From positions 186,001 through 250,000 of the forward strand of contig JBBDXS010000014.1 of NCBI GenBank assembly GCA_040902195.1: 64,000 bases of DNA. Reading direction: 5' to 3'. The position numbers and the translations under genes are program-made. Positions 18,103-25,822 of this stretch are shown piece after piece (position 1 is the first letter of the stretch; every line of letters starts with the position of its first letter). The stretch comes from JBBDXS01 sp040902195 (GTDB lineage: Bacteria; Chloroflexota; Dehalococcoidia; DSTF01; RBG-16-68-14). Under the pieces are notes generated by a model that had not been told where the DNA came from, ran no database searches, and saw only the letters and a program-made list of their open reading frames with translations.

Positions 18103-19367
18103 GCGCGGCGGCGGCGCACGAACGCGATCGACGTCAGCGCAGCCAGCGCAAGCGCAGCGAACACGAAGAGTGGGAACGACGCGCTGCCGCTCGCTGGCGG
18201 CGGAACGCCGGGCAGTCTCGCGATGCCGCCGACCGCCGAGGCGCACGCCGGCGTGTCGCAGCGGATCAGGTGGAGGTCGGTTCCGGCATCGAAGGTGATC
18301 GCCGGGTTGCCCGCACCATCGATGAGGAGCGAGCTCCTCTTGCCCGAGTCCGCGGCCGTGTCCAGCGACGTGCGCGTATCACCGCCCGGACCGCAGTTCA
18401 CGTCGTTGCAGCGCAGGAGCTTGAGATCCCCGTTCGTTTCGTCACGATAGGTTACGACGGGCAAGCCGCCATCGAGCACGAGCGCGGGATCTCCGCCGAC
18501 GTCGCCGACCGCGTCGGGCGTCGAGATGCTCTCGTTCGTCCCGGAGCAGTTCACATCGTTGCAGTGCATGACACGCAGATCGCGCGTCGATGTGCCAGTG
18601 TAGTACGCGAGGACAGGCATGCCGGACGCGTCGAGGCGAACGGACGGCATAATGCCGGGCCCGGGCTCGGGCGCCGTTATCGTATCGCCGCCGGGGGCGC
18701 AGTTCACGTCGTCGCAGTGCATGACGCGGAGTGAACCCGTCGAGAAGACACCACCGCTGCCTTTGAAGTACGCAACGACAGGCCGGCCCGACGGATCGAG
18801 CGCTAACGACGGCCCTGCGGCGGAGCTGTCGTTCGACGTGATGGTTTCGTCGTTGCCCGTGCACAACGGATCGTTACAGTGGAGCACGCGGATTTCGTAC
18901 GGCGGTGCGTACGCGATGACGGGGTTGCCCGACGCGTCCAGCGCGAGCGAGGTCTGCGACTCGAGCAGGAACGATCCCGGATCGGGCATCGCCAGCGTAT
19001 CGCCACCGGACGCGCAGTTCGGATCGTTGCAGTGCAGCAGCTTGAGTCGATCGAACACTGTGGTGTAGTAGCTGACGACCGGGTTTCCCGAAGCGTCCAG
19101 GAGGATCGACGGCCACTGGCCCGGCTGCAGGTCGGGCGAGTTGACGGTATCGCCACCGGGGGCGCAGATCGGATCGTTGCAGTGGAGGATCTCTAGCCGC
19201 GTAGTAAACGCGTCGCGGTAGGCGATGACGGGATTGCCTGACGCGTCCAGCACGATAGCGGAGTCGCCCGCGAAGGTGGAGATCGTCGTCACGGACTCGG
19301 CGCGAACAGCGTCGGCCTGGAGGGCAAAGCCCGCCACCAGGAGCGCGACAACGAGGAGCTTCTTCAC
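18099..19367 (-). CDS. Secreted seven-repeat (propeller-like) surface protein with C-terminal anchor
   Basis: 422 residues from a GTG at 19367 (KKLLVVALLVAGFALQADAVRAE signal peptide). Seven repeats of about 50 residues follow the plan S-x-x-LDASGNPVxxY...LxxxHCNDxxC...GGDT. Each has a paired Cys (CNDxxC), suggesting a seven-bladed propeller stabilised by disulfides. Near residue 379 comes VGGIARLP, then a hydrophobic segment and an RRRR tail, so it is probably membrane- or wall-anchored. The C-terminal pattern is shared with the surface proteins at 52901-56441. It overlaps the M28 gene tail-to-tail by 4 bp. Ligand unknown. Confidence 0.8.
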   Translation of the reverse strand: MKKLLVVALLVAGFALQADAVRAESVTTISTFAGDSAIVLDASGNPVIAYRDAFTTRLEILHCNDPICAPGGDTVNSPDLQPGQWPSILLDASGNPVVSYYTTVFDRLKLLHCNDPNCASGGDTLAMPDPGSFLLESQTSLALDASGNPVIAYAPPYEIRVLHCNDPLCTGNDETITSNDSSAAGPSLALDPSGRPVVAYFKGSGGVFSTGSLRVMHCDDVNCAPGGDTITAPEPGPGIMPSVRLDASGMPVLAYYTGTSTRDLRVMHCNDVNCSGTNESISTPDAVGDVGGDPALVLDGGLPVVTYRDETNGDLKLLRCNDVNCGPGGDTRTSLDTAADSGKRSSLLIDGAGNPAITFDAGTDLHLIRCDTPACASAVGGIARLPGVPPPASGSASFPLFVFAALALAALTSIAFVRRRRA

Positions 19368-19505
19368 ATCCCACCCCCGGGGTCTGGCCGACCGCGCCAG
19401 GCTAACACGACGCCCCGGGCGCCTCAACCGGCCCTCGATAGGAGAACGACAGATTCGGAGACAAGATAACAGCCGCTCCGCCCGTCCCCCTGTCCGCCCA
19501 TTCAA

Positions 19506-19521
19506 GAATGAACTTTCATTC
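19506..19521. promoter_or_regulatory. Palindromic operator (GAATGAA-2-TTCATTC)
   Basis: A perfect 7-bp inverted repeat with a 2-bp centre lies in the divergent spacer between the seven-repeat protein and the P450. It resembles the TGAATGA-n-TCATTCA operator of Bacillus-type FadR (TetR family), which responds to long-chain acyl-CoA. No TetR-family gene is nearby, so the regulator is unknown. Confidence 0.55.
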
Positions 19522-19541
19522 GAGATTGGCTAGATACCTTG

Positions 19542-19571
19542 TTTAAGCAGTCGATAAGTTTAGTGTATAAT
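19542..19571 (+). promoter_or_regulatory. Probable promoter of the P450-ferredoxin pair
   Basis: A consensus TATAAT at 19566-19571 is preceded 18 bp upstream by TTTAAG as a weak -35. It lies about 45 bp downstream of the palindromic operator and 61 bp before the P450 start. Confidence 0.5.
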
Positions 19572-19632
19572 CTGGACGGCGACCCATTGGCCCCCGGCTG
19601 TGAGAGACCAATCATAGGAAGGAAACGCCCAG

Positions 19633-20910
19633 ATGGCGAACGAGACCAAGGACATCATGCCCCAGACCACCAGCTCGGCCCGGAAGCCGCCCGTAAAGGA
19701 CTGGACCGACGACTACGACATCTTCGCGACGGAGTACATAAAGAACCCCTTCCCAATCTGGGACGGCCTGCGCGACAAATGCCCCGTAGCGCACACGGAT
19801 CGGTGGGGCAGCTCCTGGATGCCCACGCGTTACGAGGACTTGTTCAAGATAGCGCAGGACATCCAGCACTTCTCCTCGCGCGATGTTCTCGTGGCTCCTC
19901 AGGGCCCTCCTCCTGAAGGAGACCCCGAAGAGGAAGTGCCCGAAGTATTGCGCGACTACGACGCCGGCGCCCCGCCAATCACATCCGATCCGCCGATCCA
20001 CACCTGGGCGCGACGGCTGCTCCTTCCTCCGTTCTCCGTCCGCGCGATCGCGAAGTACGAGCCGGAGACGCGCGAGCTGTGCGCGTCGCTCATCGATGGC
20101 TTCATCAAAAACGGACGCGCAGACGGCGCGGTCGACTACGCGCAGCAGATCCCGCCGCGCGTCATCGCGAGCATGCTGGGCATCCCGCAAGAGGAAGCCG
20201 CCATGTTTACTGAGTGGGTGCGCAACTTCCTGGAGCTCGGTCTGACCAACACGGATCTCCAGAGCGATGCGGCGCGCAACATCTTTGGCTATCTGTGGGA
20301 GCGCATTCAGGAGCACAAGGAGAAACCAGGAGACGACCTGATCAACTACCTCCTCTCGGCGACGGTCGATGGTGAGCCTGTGCCCGAGCCGCACATTCTG
20401 GGCACGTGCTTCCTCATTCTGGTCGCCGGCATCGACACGACGTGGAGCTCGATCGGCTCGGCAATCTGGCACCTGGCCCAGCACCCGGAAGACCGCGCGC
20501 GGCTCATTGCGGAGCCGGAGCTGATGCCGGTCGCCATTGAGGAGCTGCTGCGCGCATACTCGCCTGTCACGATGGCGCGCTACGTGGCCGAAGACGTGAG
20601 CTACAACGGCTGTCCCATGAGCGAGGGCGATCGCGTGCTGATGAACTTCCCGGCAGCCAACCGCGACCCGGCGAAGTTCGAGAACCCGGACCAGGTGATC
20701 ATCGACCGGGCAGTAAACCCGCACATCGCGTTCGGCGTGGGCATCCACCGCTGCGCCGGCTCGAACCTGGCTCGCATGGAGATGCGCGTTTCGATCGAAG
20801 AGTGGCTACGTCGCATCCCTGACTTTAAGCTCGAGGAGCCCGACGCCGTCACGTGGGCAGGCGGCCAGGTGCGCGGCCCGCGCACGATGGCGATCGTATG
20901 GCCGTCATGA
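19633..20910 (+). CDS. Cytochrome P450
   Basis: 425 residues, a soluble bacterial class I P450. The I-helix oxygen-activation motif is AGIDTT, the K-helix ExxR is EELLR, and the heme loop FGVGIHRCAGSNLAR carries the axial thiolate Cys374. It should hydroxylate a small hydrophobic substrate using electrons from the ferredoxin encoded next, with which it overlaps by 4 bp. AGGAAGG lies about 10 nt before the ATG. There is no ferredoxin reductase gene in the window. The substrate is unknown; the FadR-like operator upstream hints at fatty acyl compounds, which is inference. Confidence 0.93.
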   Translation: MANETKDIMPQTTSSARKPPVKDWTDDYDIFATEYIKNPFPIWDGLRDKCPVAHTDRWGSSWMPTRYEDLFKIAQDIQHFSSRDVLVAPQGPPPEGDPEEEVPEVLRDYDAGAPPITSDPPIHTWARRLLLPPFSVRAIAKYEPETRELCASLIDGFIKNGRADGAVDYAQQIPPRVIASMLGIPQEEAAMFTEWVRNFLELGLTNTDLQSDAARNIFGYLWERIQEHKEKPGDDLINYLLSATVDGEPVPEPHILGTCFLILVAGIDTTWSSIGSAIWHLAQHPEDRARLIAEPELMPVAIEELLRAYSPVTMARYVAEDVSYNGCPMSEGDRVLMNFPAANRDPAKFENPDQVIIDRAVNPHIAFGVGIHRCAGSNLARMEMRVSIEEWLRRIPDFKLEEPDAVTWAGGQVRGPRTMAIVWPS

Positions 20911-21119
20911 TCGTTCGAGTTGAAGCCGAGAAGTGCCAGGGGCACAACCGCTGCTACGCTCTCGCGCCGGAGCTATTCGACGTCGACAACCTCGGCTACG
21001 CGCACGAGCTGAACGACGGCGTTGTGCCGCCGGAGCTTGAGGAGAAGGCGCGGCTCGCTGTGACCAACTGCCCTGAGCTGGCGATCTACATCGAAGGCGA
21101 AGGGCGGCCGGGGAAGTAG
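20907..21119 (+). CDS. P450-partner ferredoxin ([3Fe-4S] or [4Fe-4S] type)
   Basis: About 70 residues. CQGHNRC near the N terminus followed by NCPE is the CxxHxxC...CP pattern of small ferredoxins paired with bacterial P450s, where His in place of the second Cys usually means a [3Fe-4S] cluster. The ATG at 20907 overlaps the P450 stop as ATGA; an ATG at 20898 is also possible. Its last 118 bp and the hairpin behind it are copied at 24862-25034. Confidence 0.9.
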   Translation: MIVRVEAEKCQGHNRCYALAPELFDVDNLGYAHELNDGVVPPELEEKARLAVTNCPELAIYIEGEGRPGK

Positions 21120-21175
21120 CGCGGCCACCTACCGCATCTACACGAAGGCCCTCCGGCAATGGGGGGCCTTCGCTT
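21002..21175 (+). repeat. Direct repeat, left copy (ferredoxin 3' end plus terminator)
   Basis: 174 bp identical to 24862-25034 except for one extra G in the hairpin run. The two copies are 3860 bp apart in the same orientation and bracket the Rhs-containing block. Confidence 0.95.
21144..21171 (+). terminator. Terminator-like hairpin behind the ferredoxin
   Basis: GAAGGCCCTCC pairs with GGGGGGCCTTC (11 bp, one G-U) around a GGCAAT loop. The U-tract is weak (GCTTAGG), so termination efficiency is uncertain. Confidence 0.6.
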
Positions 21176-21247
21176 AGGTAGTTAGCCGGGAGGCTGGCCG
21201 GGCCCTCCCTCCCCTTCTCGTTGAAGTTCTTAGGAGGGATTCGGAAG

Positions 21248-21547
21248 ATGGAACGGTTCGAGTACATGCAGGTGAAAGTGTTTTTCTTCGAAGTGGCGCG
21301 CCATCGGAAACGCCGGCAGGAACTGCGCGTGGATGAATCCGTAAAGGAAGACTGCTGGCTGGGTTCGGACGCCAAATCCGGTTGCTACAGACCTATCGGA
21401 GACTTGCTAAAAGACCTCGGCGGGGTCGGTTGGGAATTGGTCGTAGCTCATTCTTCATATCACCCGGCCAGCGACCTGACCTACTATCCCAACTTAATTT
21501 ACGTCCTGAAACGTGTACTGGGCGAAGCAGACAACCCAACTCAATAG
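21248..21547 (+). CDS. DUF4177-like small protein
   Basis: 99 residues from the ATG at 21248, with GGAGGGA 8 nt upstream. The C-terminal half (LLKDLGGVGWELVVAH...LIYVLKR) has the GWELV...YVLKR pattern of DUF4177 proteins, small alpha/beta proteins of unknown role found in many accessory regions. The N-terminal insert rich in Lys/Arg/Cys is unusual. It is the only plus-strand gene in the repeat-bracketed block. The 204 bp between it and 21752 hold nothing I can support. Confidence 0.65.
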   Translation: MERFEYMQVKVFFFEVARHRKRRQELRVDESVKEDCWLGSDAKSGCYRPIGDLLKDLGGVGWELVVAHSSYHPASDLTYYPNLIYVLKRVLGEADNPTQ

Positions 21548-21751
21548 CCGCTCCCTTTCTTCTACTGCACCCTCGTCAGCCGCGTTGCCACCATTCGGCG
21601 GCGTGGTTCACTGATGCCGGTGAGCGGCGAGAACATCTGCATCTTCTGTTCCTGTGCGACCATCTCGCTACAGTCAAGGTGTCCGGGAAACCGGGTCAAG
21701 CTCAATCAACCAAAACTTCTGTCTCACAGAACCATGAACATCTATTGACAG

Positions 21752-22108
21752 TCAAGGCGATGCGCCGAGGTCGGCTGGAGAAATGACAAACTTGAAGTCT
21801 CCATCCTCCAATTCGTTCCACGTTAACTCCACGCGCAACAGCACAGCACCTTCTTCATTCCGAACAACAACAACGTCGTTCCAAACGTCACTTATTACCG
21901 CCTCTGTCTTGCTCGAGTGCGCTAGAACAGTAGTACCCGAGTCCCTGTTCGGCTCATCGCTCAGGTGAACGACAACCGTCTCATCCGTTTCGTTGATCCA
22001 CGTAACACCAGCTCCTGGATCGCATGCTGACAGAAGGACAGCGCCCAGAATGCTGACCCCGCAAGCAAGCACTGACAGCCGTCTATTGAGCGAGAACTTC
22101 CAAGACAT
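21752..22108 (-). CDS. Lipoprotein, candidate immunity protein for the orphan Rhs tip
   Basis: 118 residues from the ATG at 22108. A basic start (MSWKFSLNRRL), a hydrophobic stretch and the lipobox GAVLLSAC give a clear lipoprotein signal. The mature ~90 residues form a predicted all-beta domain (VTWINETDETVVVHLSD...). The gene overlaps the 3' end of the Rhs tip reading frame by 26 bp, the coupling usual for toxin-immunity pairs. A membrane-bound immunity protein would fit a toxin acting outside the cytoplasm. The role is inferred from position only. Confidence 0.6.
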   Translation of the reverse strand: MSWKFSLNRRLSVLACGVSILGAVLLSACDPGAGVTWINETDETVVVHLSDEPNRDSGTTVLAHSSKTEAVISDVWNDVVVVRNEEGAVLLRVELTWNELEDGDFKFVISPADLGASP

Positions 22109-22861
22109 TTGTAGCGCGGATACAATCATAATAGCCCCCCGGGAGACCTCCCGCATTCTTTACGCAAGCTACGGCGGAAACGGCCGCGTTTCCGCCGTAG
22201 ATGATCCAGAAGAGGTCTCCAAGCAGCTCGTATTGACCCACGTGTCGTCGTTCGTGAGCCAATGTATCGGGCTGGATGCCTGGCTGAGTTGTGAAAACGG
22301 TGTGGCCAATTGTGAACGCAGGGGCCCGTACTAACTCGCACAACCCACGGCAGTTCGTGATTAGGCGTAGGCCTCCTTCCTTCTCCTCAGTATCGCCCGC
22401 TGATCCCGCAATGAACGCTCTCTCCAGCGCGATCGTGAGCTGAGCGCGTCGAGGATATGTGCTCTCCACCAAGAAATCGAATGCGTCTTCACCACAGTCC
22501 ACGGGATCGCTTACACAATCCGCAATGACTCCGCAGCCCGGGCATGGCAACTCTCCGATTCCAGGAAGCCCTATCAGCCCGTATGGATCTATTAGGTTTG
22601 CCGGGTTGTTCCCTACATACGGGTACTGCTGCGGAAGACCCAGCGGGTCCTGGCTCAAGAACCGCCCCGTCGCGTTGTCGTAGTAGCGCGCGCGCAGGTA
22701 CTCAAGACCCGTCGAGTCGTTCTGCTCTCCTGTGTACGTGAACTCGTTCGCGCTGCTGCCCATCTGGTTCCGCACGGCTCCGAACACATCGTACTCGTAC
22801 GTGTCCGTGACCGCGCCGGTATCGTCCGCGATGCCCGTAACCGAGCCGAGCCCGTCGTAGT
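22083..22861 (-). pseudogene. Orphan Rhs core 3' end with a variable C-terminal domain (HERRH)
   Basis: The frame matches the end of an Rhs/YD core (YDGLGSVTGIADD, YTGEQNDSTGLEYLRARYY, SQDPLGL...NLIDPYG) and then diverges into a ~165-residue tip. The tip contains TLAHERRHVGQYELLG, an HExxH-like metal motif (His178 and His182 counted from the ATG at 22787). Homology to the core of the neighbouring Rhs gene begins abruptly at 22861 and an in-frame stop lies 12 codons upstream, so there is no proper 5' end. This is the layout of an orphan Rhs toxin module that can be expressed only after recombining into a full core. At DNA level the core part is roughly 80% identical to 24100-24290. Confidence 0.75.
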
Positions 22862-23019
22862 GGGCGGACGTATTCTAAAGAAGCGATGACTTATGCACTT
22901 GGCACGCTCCACTCATGCCGCTTGTCGCTAGTCACCCAACCGGCCTCCAACATAGGTGCAGGTGATGCTGAGTGCCAAGCTTCCCAGAACGGCTCATTTT
23001 GCGAGCGCGGTCTACCAAG

Positions 23020-23484
23020 CTACGAGTCTGAGGCAGCCTGTTCGAGCAGGCCATTTATGGCTGCAGCCCACTGCTCAGGTTGATCCAACATATAGACTCT
23101 GCTCCTGCGCAGGCGCCACCTCTTGACCTCTACCTCCAGCGTCGATCCGCCAGCCCTAGGCCAAAACGATGGAAGGAGGGAGAGGCCGAAGATGCCAAAT
23201 ATCGGAACGACGAAGGCGCTTGCTATCCACATGAGACGACGGCGAACGGCGCTCCCGTGCTCCTTGGCCTTCGCCCCAACGATCCTACCTATTGGCACCC
23301 TCCCCCATGACGGTTGCCAGCCTAGCCCACGCGGCCTAAATGAAAGACCATCAGCCGTCAGCGTAAGACTTCCGAAGGAATGCGAGGGGAAGGCCCCGAT
23401 CCCGAAATTGTAGTAGATCACGTCATTCTGGGATAGGATGGCGACATCGACTGATGTGAGCTTGGTGCTTGCGTCCACCTCCAT
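23020..23484 (-). CDS. PH/GRAM-like membrane protein, candidate immunity protein for the Rhs gene
   Basis: 154 residues from the ATG at 23484, four bases after the Rhs stop. The N-terminal part (FGSLTLTADGLSFRP...VPIGRIVGAK) looks like a PH/GRAM-type beta domain, a hydrophobic segment (LMWIASAFVVPIFGIFGLSLL) follows, and a second beta part (LEVEVKRWRLRRSRVYML) ends in a helix. Close coupling to the Rhs tip suggests an immunity role; the membrane segment would fit protection from a membrane-active tip. This is inference from context. Confidence 0.6.
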   Translation of the reverse strand: MEVDASTKLTSVDVAILSQNDVIYYNFGIGAFPSHSFGSLTLTADGLSFRPRGLGWQPSWGRVPIGRIVGAKAKEHGSAVRRRLMWIASAFVVPIFGIFGLSLLPSFWPRAGGSTLEVEVKRWRLRRSRVYMLDQPEQWAAAINGLLEQAASDS

Positions 23485-23488
23485 GTCG

Positions 23489-24861
23489 TTACGGGGAAAC
23501 GGGGTTAACGCCGGTCGTAGTCGCGACCGCAGCACTTATTCCACAAGCGCTAAGTGCGGCAACGACGCCTGCTTCTGGTCCGAACGCTGAGGACACTACC
23601 GCGGCTCCAGTTTGAACCCTGGGATCAAGCAAACACTGCAACGTGTATCCTAGGAAGCCTGCAACTTGCTGGCAGAAGCCACAGCTTATTGCGTACTGCA
23701 CACCAGCATTCATCTCGTCCGCATAGCAGACTGCTGCCGCTGGCGCCGCAGGTGAGAACGCGGTGCTCCATGCCCAAAGTTCGCACTTGTCCCTCACAGA
23801 GCCTATTGCATGGCCAATGATTCCTGGAATAGTCCACCCACCTCCGCCATCGCCAGGGTAAAGGCAAATGCTTTCCCACCCCAATTCGTCCGGCGTCATT
23901 CCAGGCGGCGGCGCTGGTCCGATTGGGACTGATTGCCCTCCATTAGAACACGCCCCTGGGCCGCTGGCTGGTGGCGATGCGAAATTGCCGCCTTCCTGAT
24001 CGTAGAGACCTCTCGGGTCAACCCGGTTGGCAGGATTGTTGGCTGCGTACGTGTACAGGTTCGGCGAAGACACCGGATCTTGCGAGAGCATGCGCCCTGT
24101 TGCGTTGTCGTAGTACCGCGCCCTCAGGTACTCCAGTCCTGTCGGGTCGTTCTGCTCCCCTGTGTACGTGAACTCGTTGGGGCTAGACCCGGTCGTTGCG
24201 CGAGCTGCTCCAAAAACGTCGTATGCGTATGTCGCAATCACGGCGCCTCCGTCGTCGCAAATGCCCGTCACGGAGCCGAGCCCGTCGTACAGGTAGTACT
24301 CCTCGTCGCCCTCTCCATCGACGCGCGCGATGAGATTAAGGCCGTAGATGTACGTGTTGTCCTCGCCGTCCTGCAGGATGACCGGCAGGCTGGCTCCGAC
24401 GTCCCAGATGTAGCCCACGCTGTTCGCCCCGACCGTTCGGCTCGTGCGCAGTCCATCGCCGTTGTAGGCATAGTTGCTCGTAACGCTGTCGATCTCCCCG
24501 TCCGTCAGGCGGTTCTCGTAGTCCCACTCGAACGTTTCGCTGCCGCGCTCGGTCTGGTTGCCGTTCTCATCGTGGTCGTATGAGACGGCGCCGGCCGAGA
24601 CGAGCTGGTCCGCCGCGTCGTACTCGTACTCCGTGGTCGTTTCGTTGAAGTCCAGGCTCAGCCGGTTGCCCATGGCGTCATACGTGTAGCTCTGCTCGTC
24701 GTCGTTCGGGTAGGTGACCTCCGTGAGCTGGTAGAGGGCGTCGTACCCGTAGGTAGTCGTACCCACAGTATCGACCGCCTGGGTGCGATTCCCCACTCTG
24801 TCCAGGGCGTATTCGTAGGAAGAGAGGACGCTAGGCGTATCGTTCTCGTTCACCAGGTCGG
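23489..24861 (-). pseudogene. Rhs/YD-repeat protein, 5'-truncated at the direct repeat
   Basis: About 457 codons of YD repeats (YEYALDRVGNRTQ, YGYDALYQLTEVTYP, YTYDAMGNRL) end in the hallmark RHS core (YDGLGSVTGI, EYLRARYYDNATGRMLSQDP, NPANRVDPRGLYD), followed by a ~160-residue variable tip rich in Gly, Ala and Cys with hydrophobic stretches. The upstream part of the gene is missing: at 24861 the sequence switches to the ferredoxin copy, and the frame that continues there is only antisense of it. Full Rhs proteins usually have well over 1000 residues and an N-terminal secretion or delivery part. The gene is therefore broken, or the junction is a misassembly. Confidence 0.85.
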
Positions 24862-24979
24862 GCACGAGCTGAACGACGGCGTTGTGCCGCCGGAGCTTGA
24901 GGAGAAGGCGCGGCTCGCTGTGACCAACTGCCCTGAGCTGGCGATCTACATCGAAGGCGAAGGGCGGCCGGGGAAGTAG
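24862..24979 (+). pseudogene. Ferredoxin 3' fragment (no start)
   Basis: Duplicate of the last 39 codons of the ferredoxin gene, including NCPELAI and the same TAG stop. It lacks the cluster-binding CxxHxxC and any start codon, so it cannot make a working ferredoxin. The terminator-like hairpin follows at 25004-25030. Confidence 0.9.
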
Positions 24980-25034
24980 CGCGGCCACCTACCGCATCTA
25001 CACGAAGGCCCTCCGGCAATGGGGGCCTTCGCTT
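24862..25034 (+). repeat. Direct repeat, right copy
   Basis: 173 bp copy of 21002-21175 with one fewer G in the hairpin. It forms the right edge of the Rhs block, 90 bp from tRNA-Gly. Confidence 0.95.
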
Positions 25035-25124
25035 TGTCGTTACCTAGGAGCAACTGGTGGGGCCAGGGACGGTGACTCATCGCAGGCCCGCCTGGCGGAC
25101 ACTCGCGACGCCGCAGCTTGAAGG

Positions 25125-25200
25125 TGGAGCGGGGGACGAGACTCGAACTCGCGACAGCCTGCTTGGAAGGCAGGAGCTCTACCACTGAGCTACCCCCGCT
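25125..25200 (-). tRNA. tRNA-Gly (anticodon UCC)
   Basis: The minus strand folds as a cloverleaf: acceptor AGCGGGG/CCCCGCT, D-arm AGCTCAGTGGTAGAGCT, anticodon loop CTTCCAA (TCC), T-arm GAGTTCGAGTCTC and encoded CCA at 25127-25125. It lies just outside the repeat-bracketed block. Confidence 0.97.
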
Positions 25201-25254
25201 CGGCTGGTTCAGTATAGCGCTCGCCTCTCTCGCGGGCGACGCCGCCGGCCGCGT

Positions 25255-25686
25255 TCATTCCTCCGGCTCGCTGGCGACGGCGGCGGGCAGCAGCGCCATC
25301 GGCACGACCATCGCGAAGACGAGTGACGCCGTCTGCGCTATCTGGTCGCCGCTGGAAAGTCCGTCCACATGGGTAACGTGAAAGATGACGTGCGGGACCG
25401 CGTTCACCAGCGCGGCAACCAGCGCCACGATTACCAGCCGCCTCTCCATGATGACAGCGGCCGCCAGCAGGACAAGCGTCAACGCAAGATACAGACCGCC
25501 CACGTCCCGGACCAGATGCTCGTTGTACGGCGGCAAGGCCGACACCCAGGAACGGCCGCCGCCCGGGAAATCGTCGTAGAAGGAACGCGGCGCCAGTAAG
25601 GCCCACGTCCCTATCAGGCCCGACGACAGGGTAAGAGCGATAAGACCGATACGCAGGCTTAGCTGTCGCAACACGTAGCCCCTCAC
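25255..25686 (-). CDS. Four-helix membrane protein of unknown function
   Basis: 143 residues with four hydrophobic segments and few charged residues between them. Conserved-looking features include WALLAPRSFYDDFPGGG between helices 1 and 2 and NEHLVRDVGGLYLAL at helix 2, a pattern of small DUF-type membrane proteins. The start is a GTG at 25686; a second GTG at 25674, four bases after GAGGGG, is equally possible. It is divergent from the glycosyltransferase gene. Confidence 0.7.
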   Translation of the reverse strand: MRGYVLRQLSLRIGLIALTLSSGLIGTWALLAPRSFYDDFPGGGRSWVSALPPYNEHLVRDVGGLYLALTLVLLAAAVIMERRLVIVALVAALVNAVPHVIFHVTHVDGLSSGDQIAQTASLVFAMVVPMALLPAAVASEPEE

Positions 25687-25822
25687 TCGTTTCGTTTCTC
25701 GGCGTTCTAGAGCTACGACCGCTCTCCGTCCGCAGTATAGCCCACGTTTTCATTTGCCCCTTGCAGTCGATCATCTCGCAGGCCATGCTGTACGCGACGA
25801 ATCTCGACTGAGGACACAGACG

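Noticed and set aside
19633..21119. Natural-product biosynthetic cluster around the P450
   Set aside because: Only the P450 and ferredoxin are present; neighbours are a surface protein and Rhs genes, with no scaffold-building enzymes.
21548..21751. Transposase remnant between the DUF4177-like and lipoprotein genes
   Set aside because: No inverted ends or recognisable transposase residues; the translated fragments have no motif.
24862..24988. N-terminal extension of the Rhs protein through the right repeat
   Set aside because: The frame there is the antisense of the ferredoxin copy, so the apparent N terminus is accidental.
21002..25034. Prophage or ICE
   Set aside because: No integrase, transposase, relaxase or phage structural gene is present; only Rhs fragments and small genes lie between the repeats.
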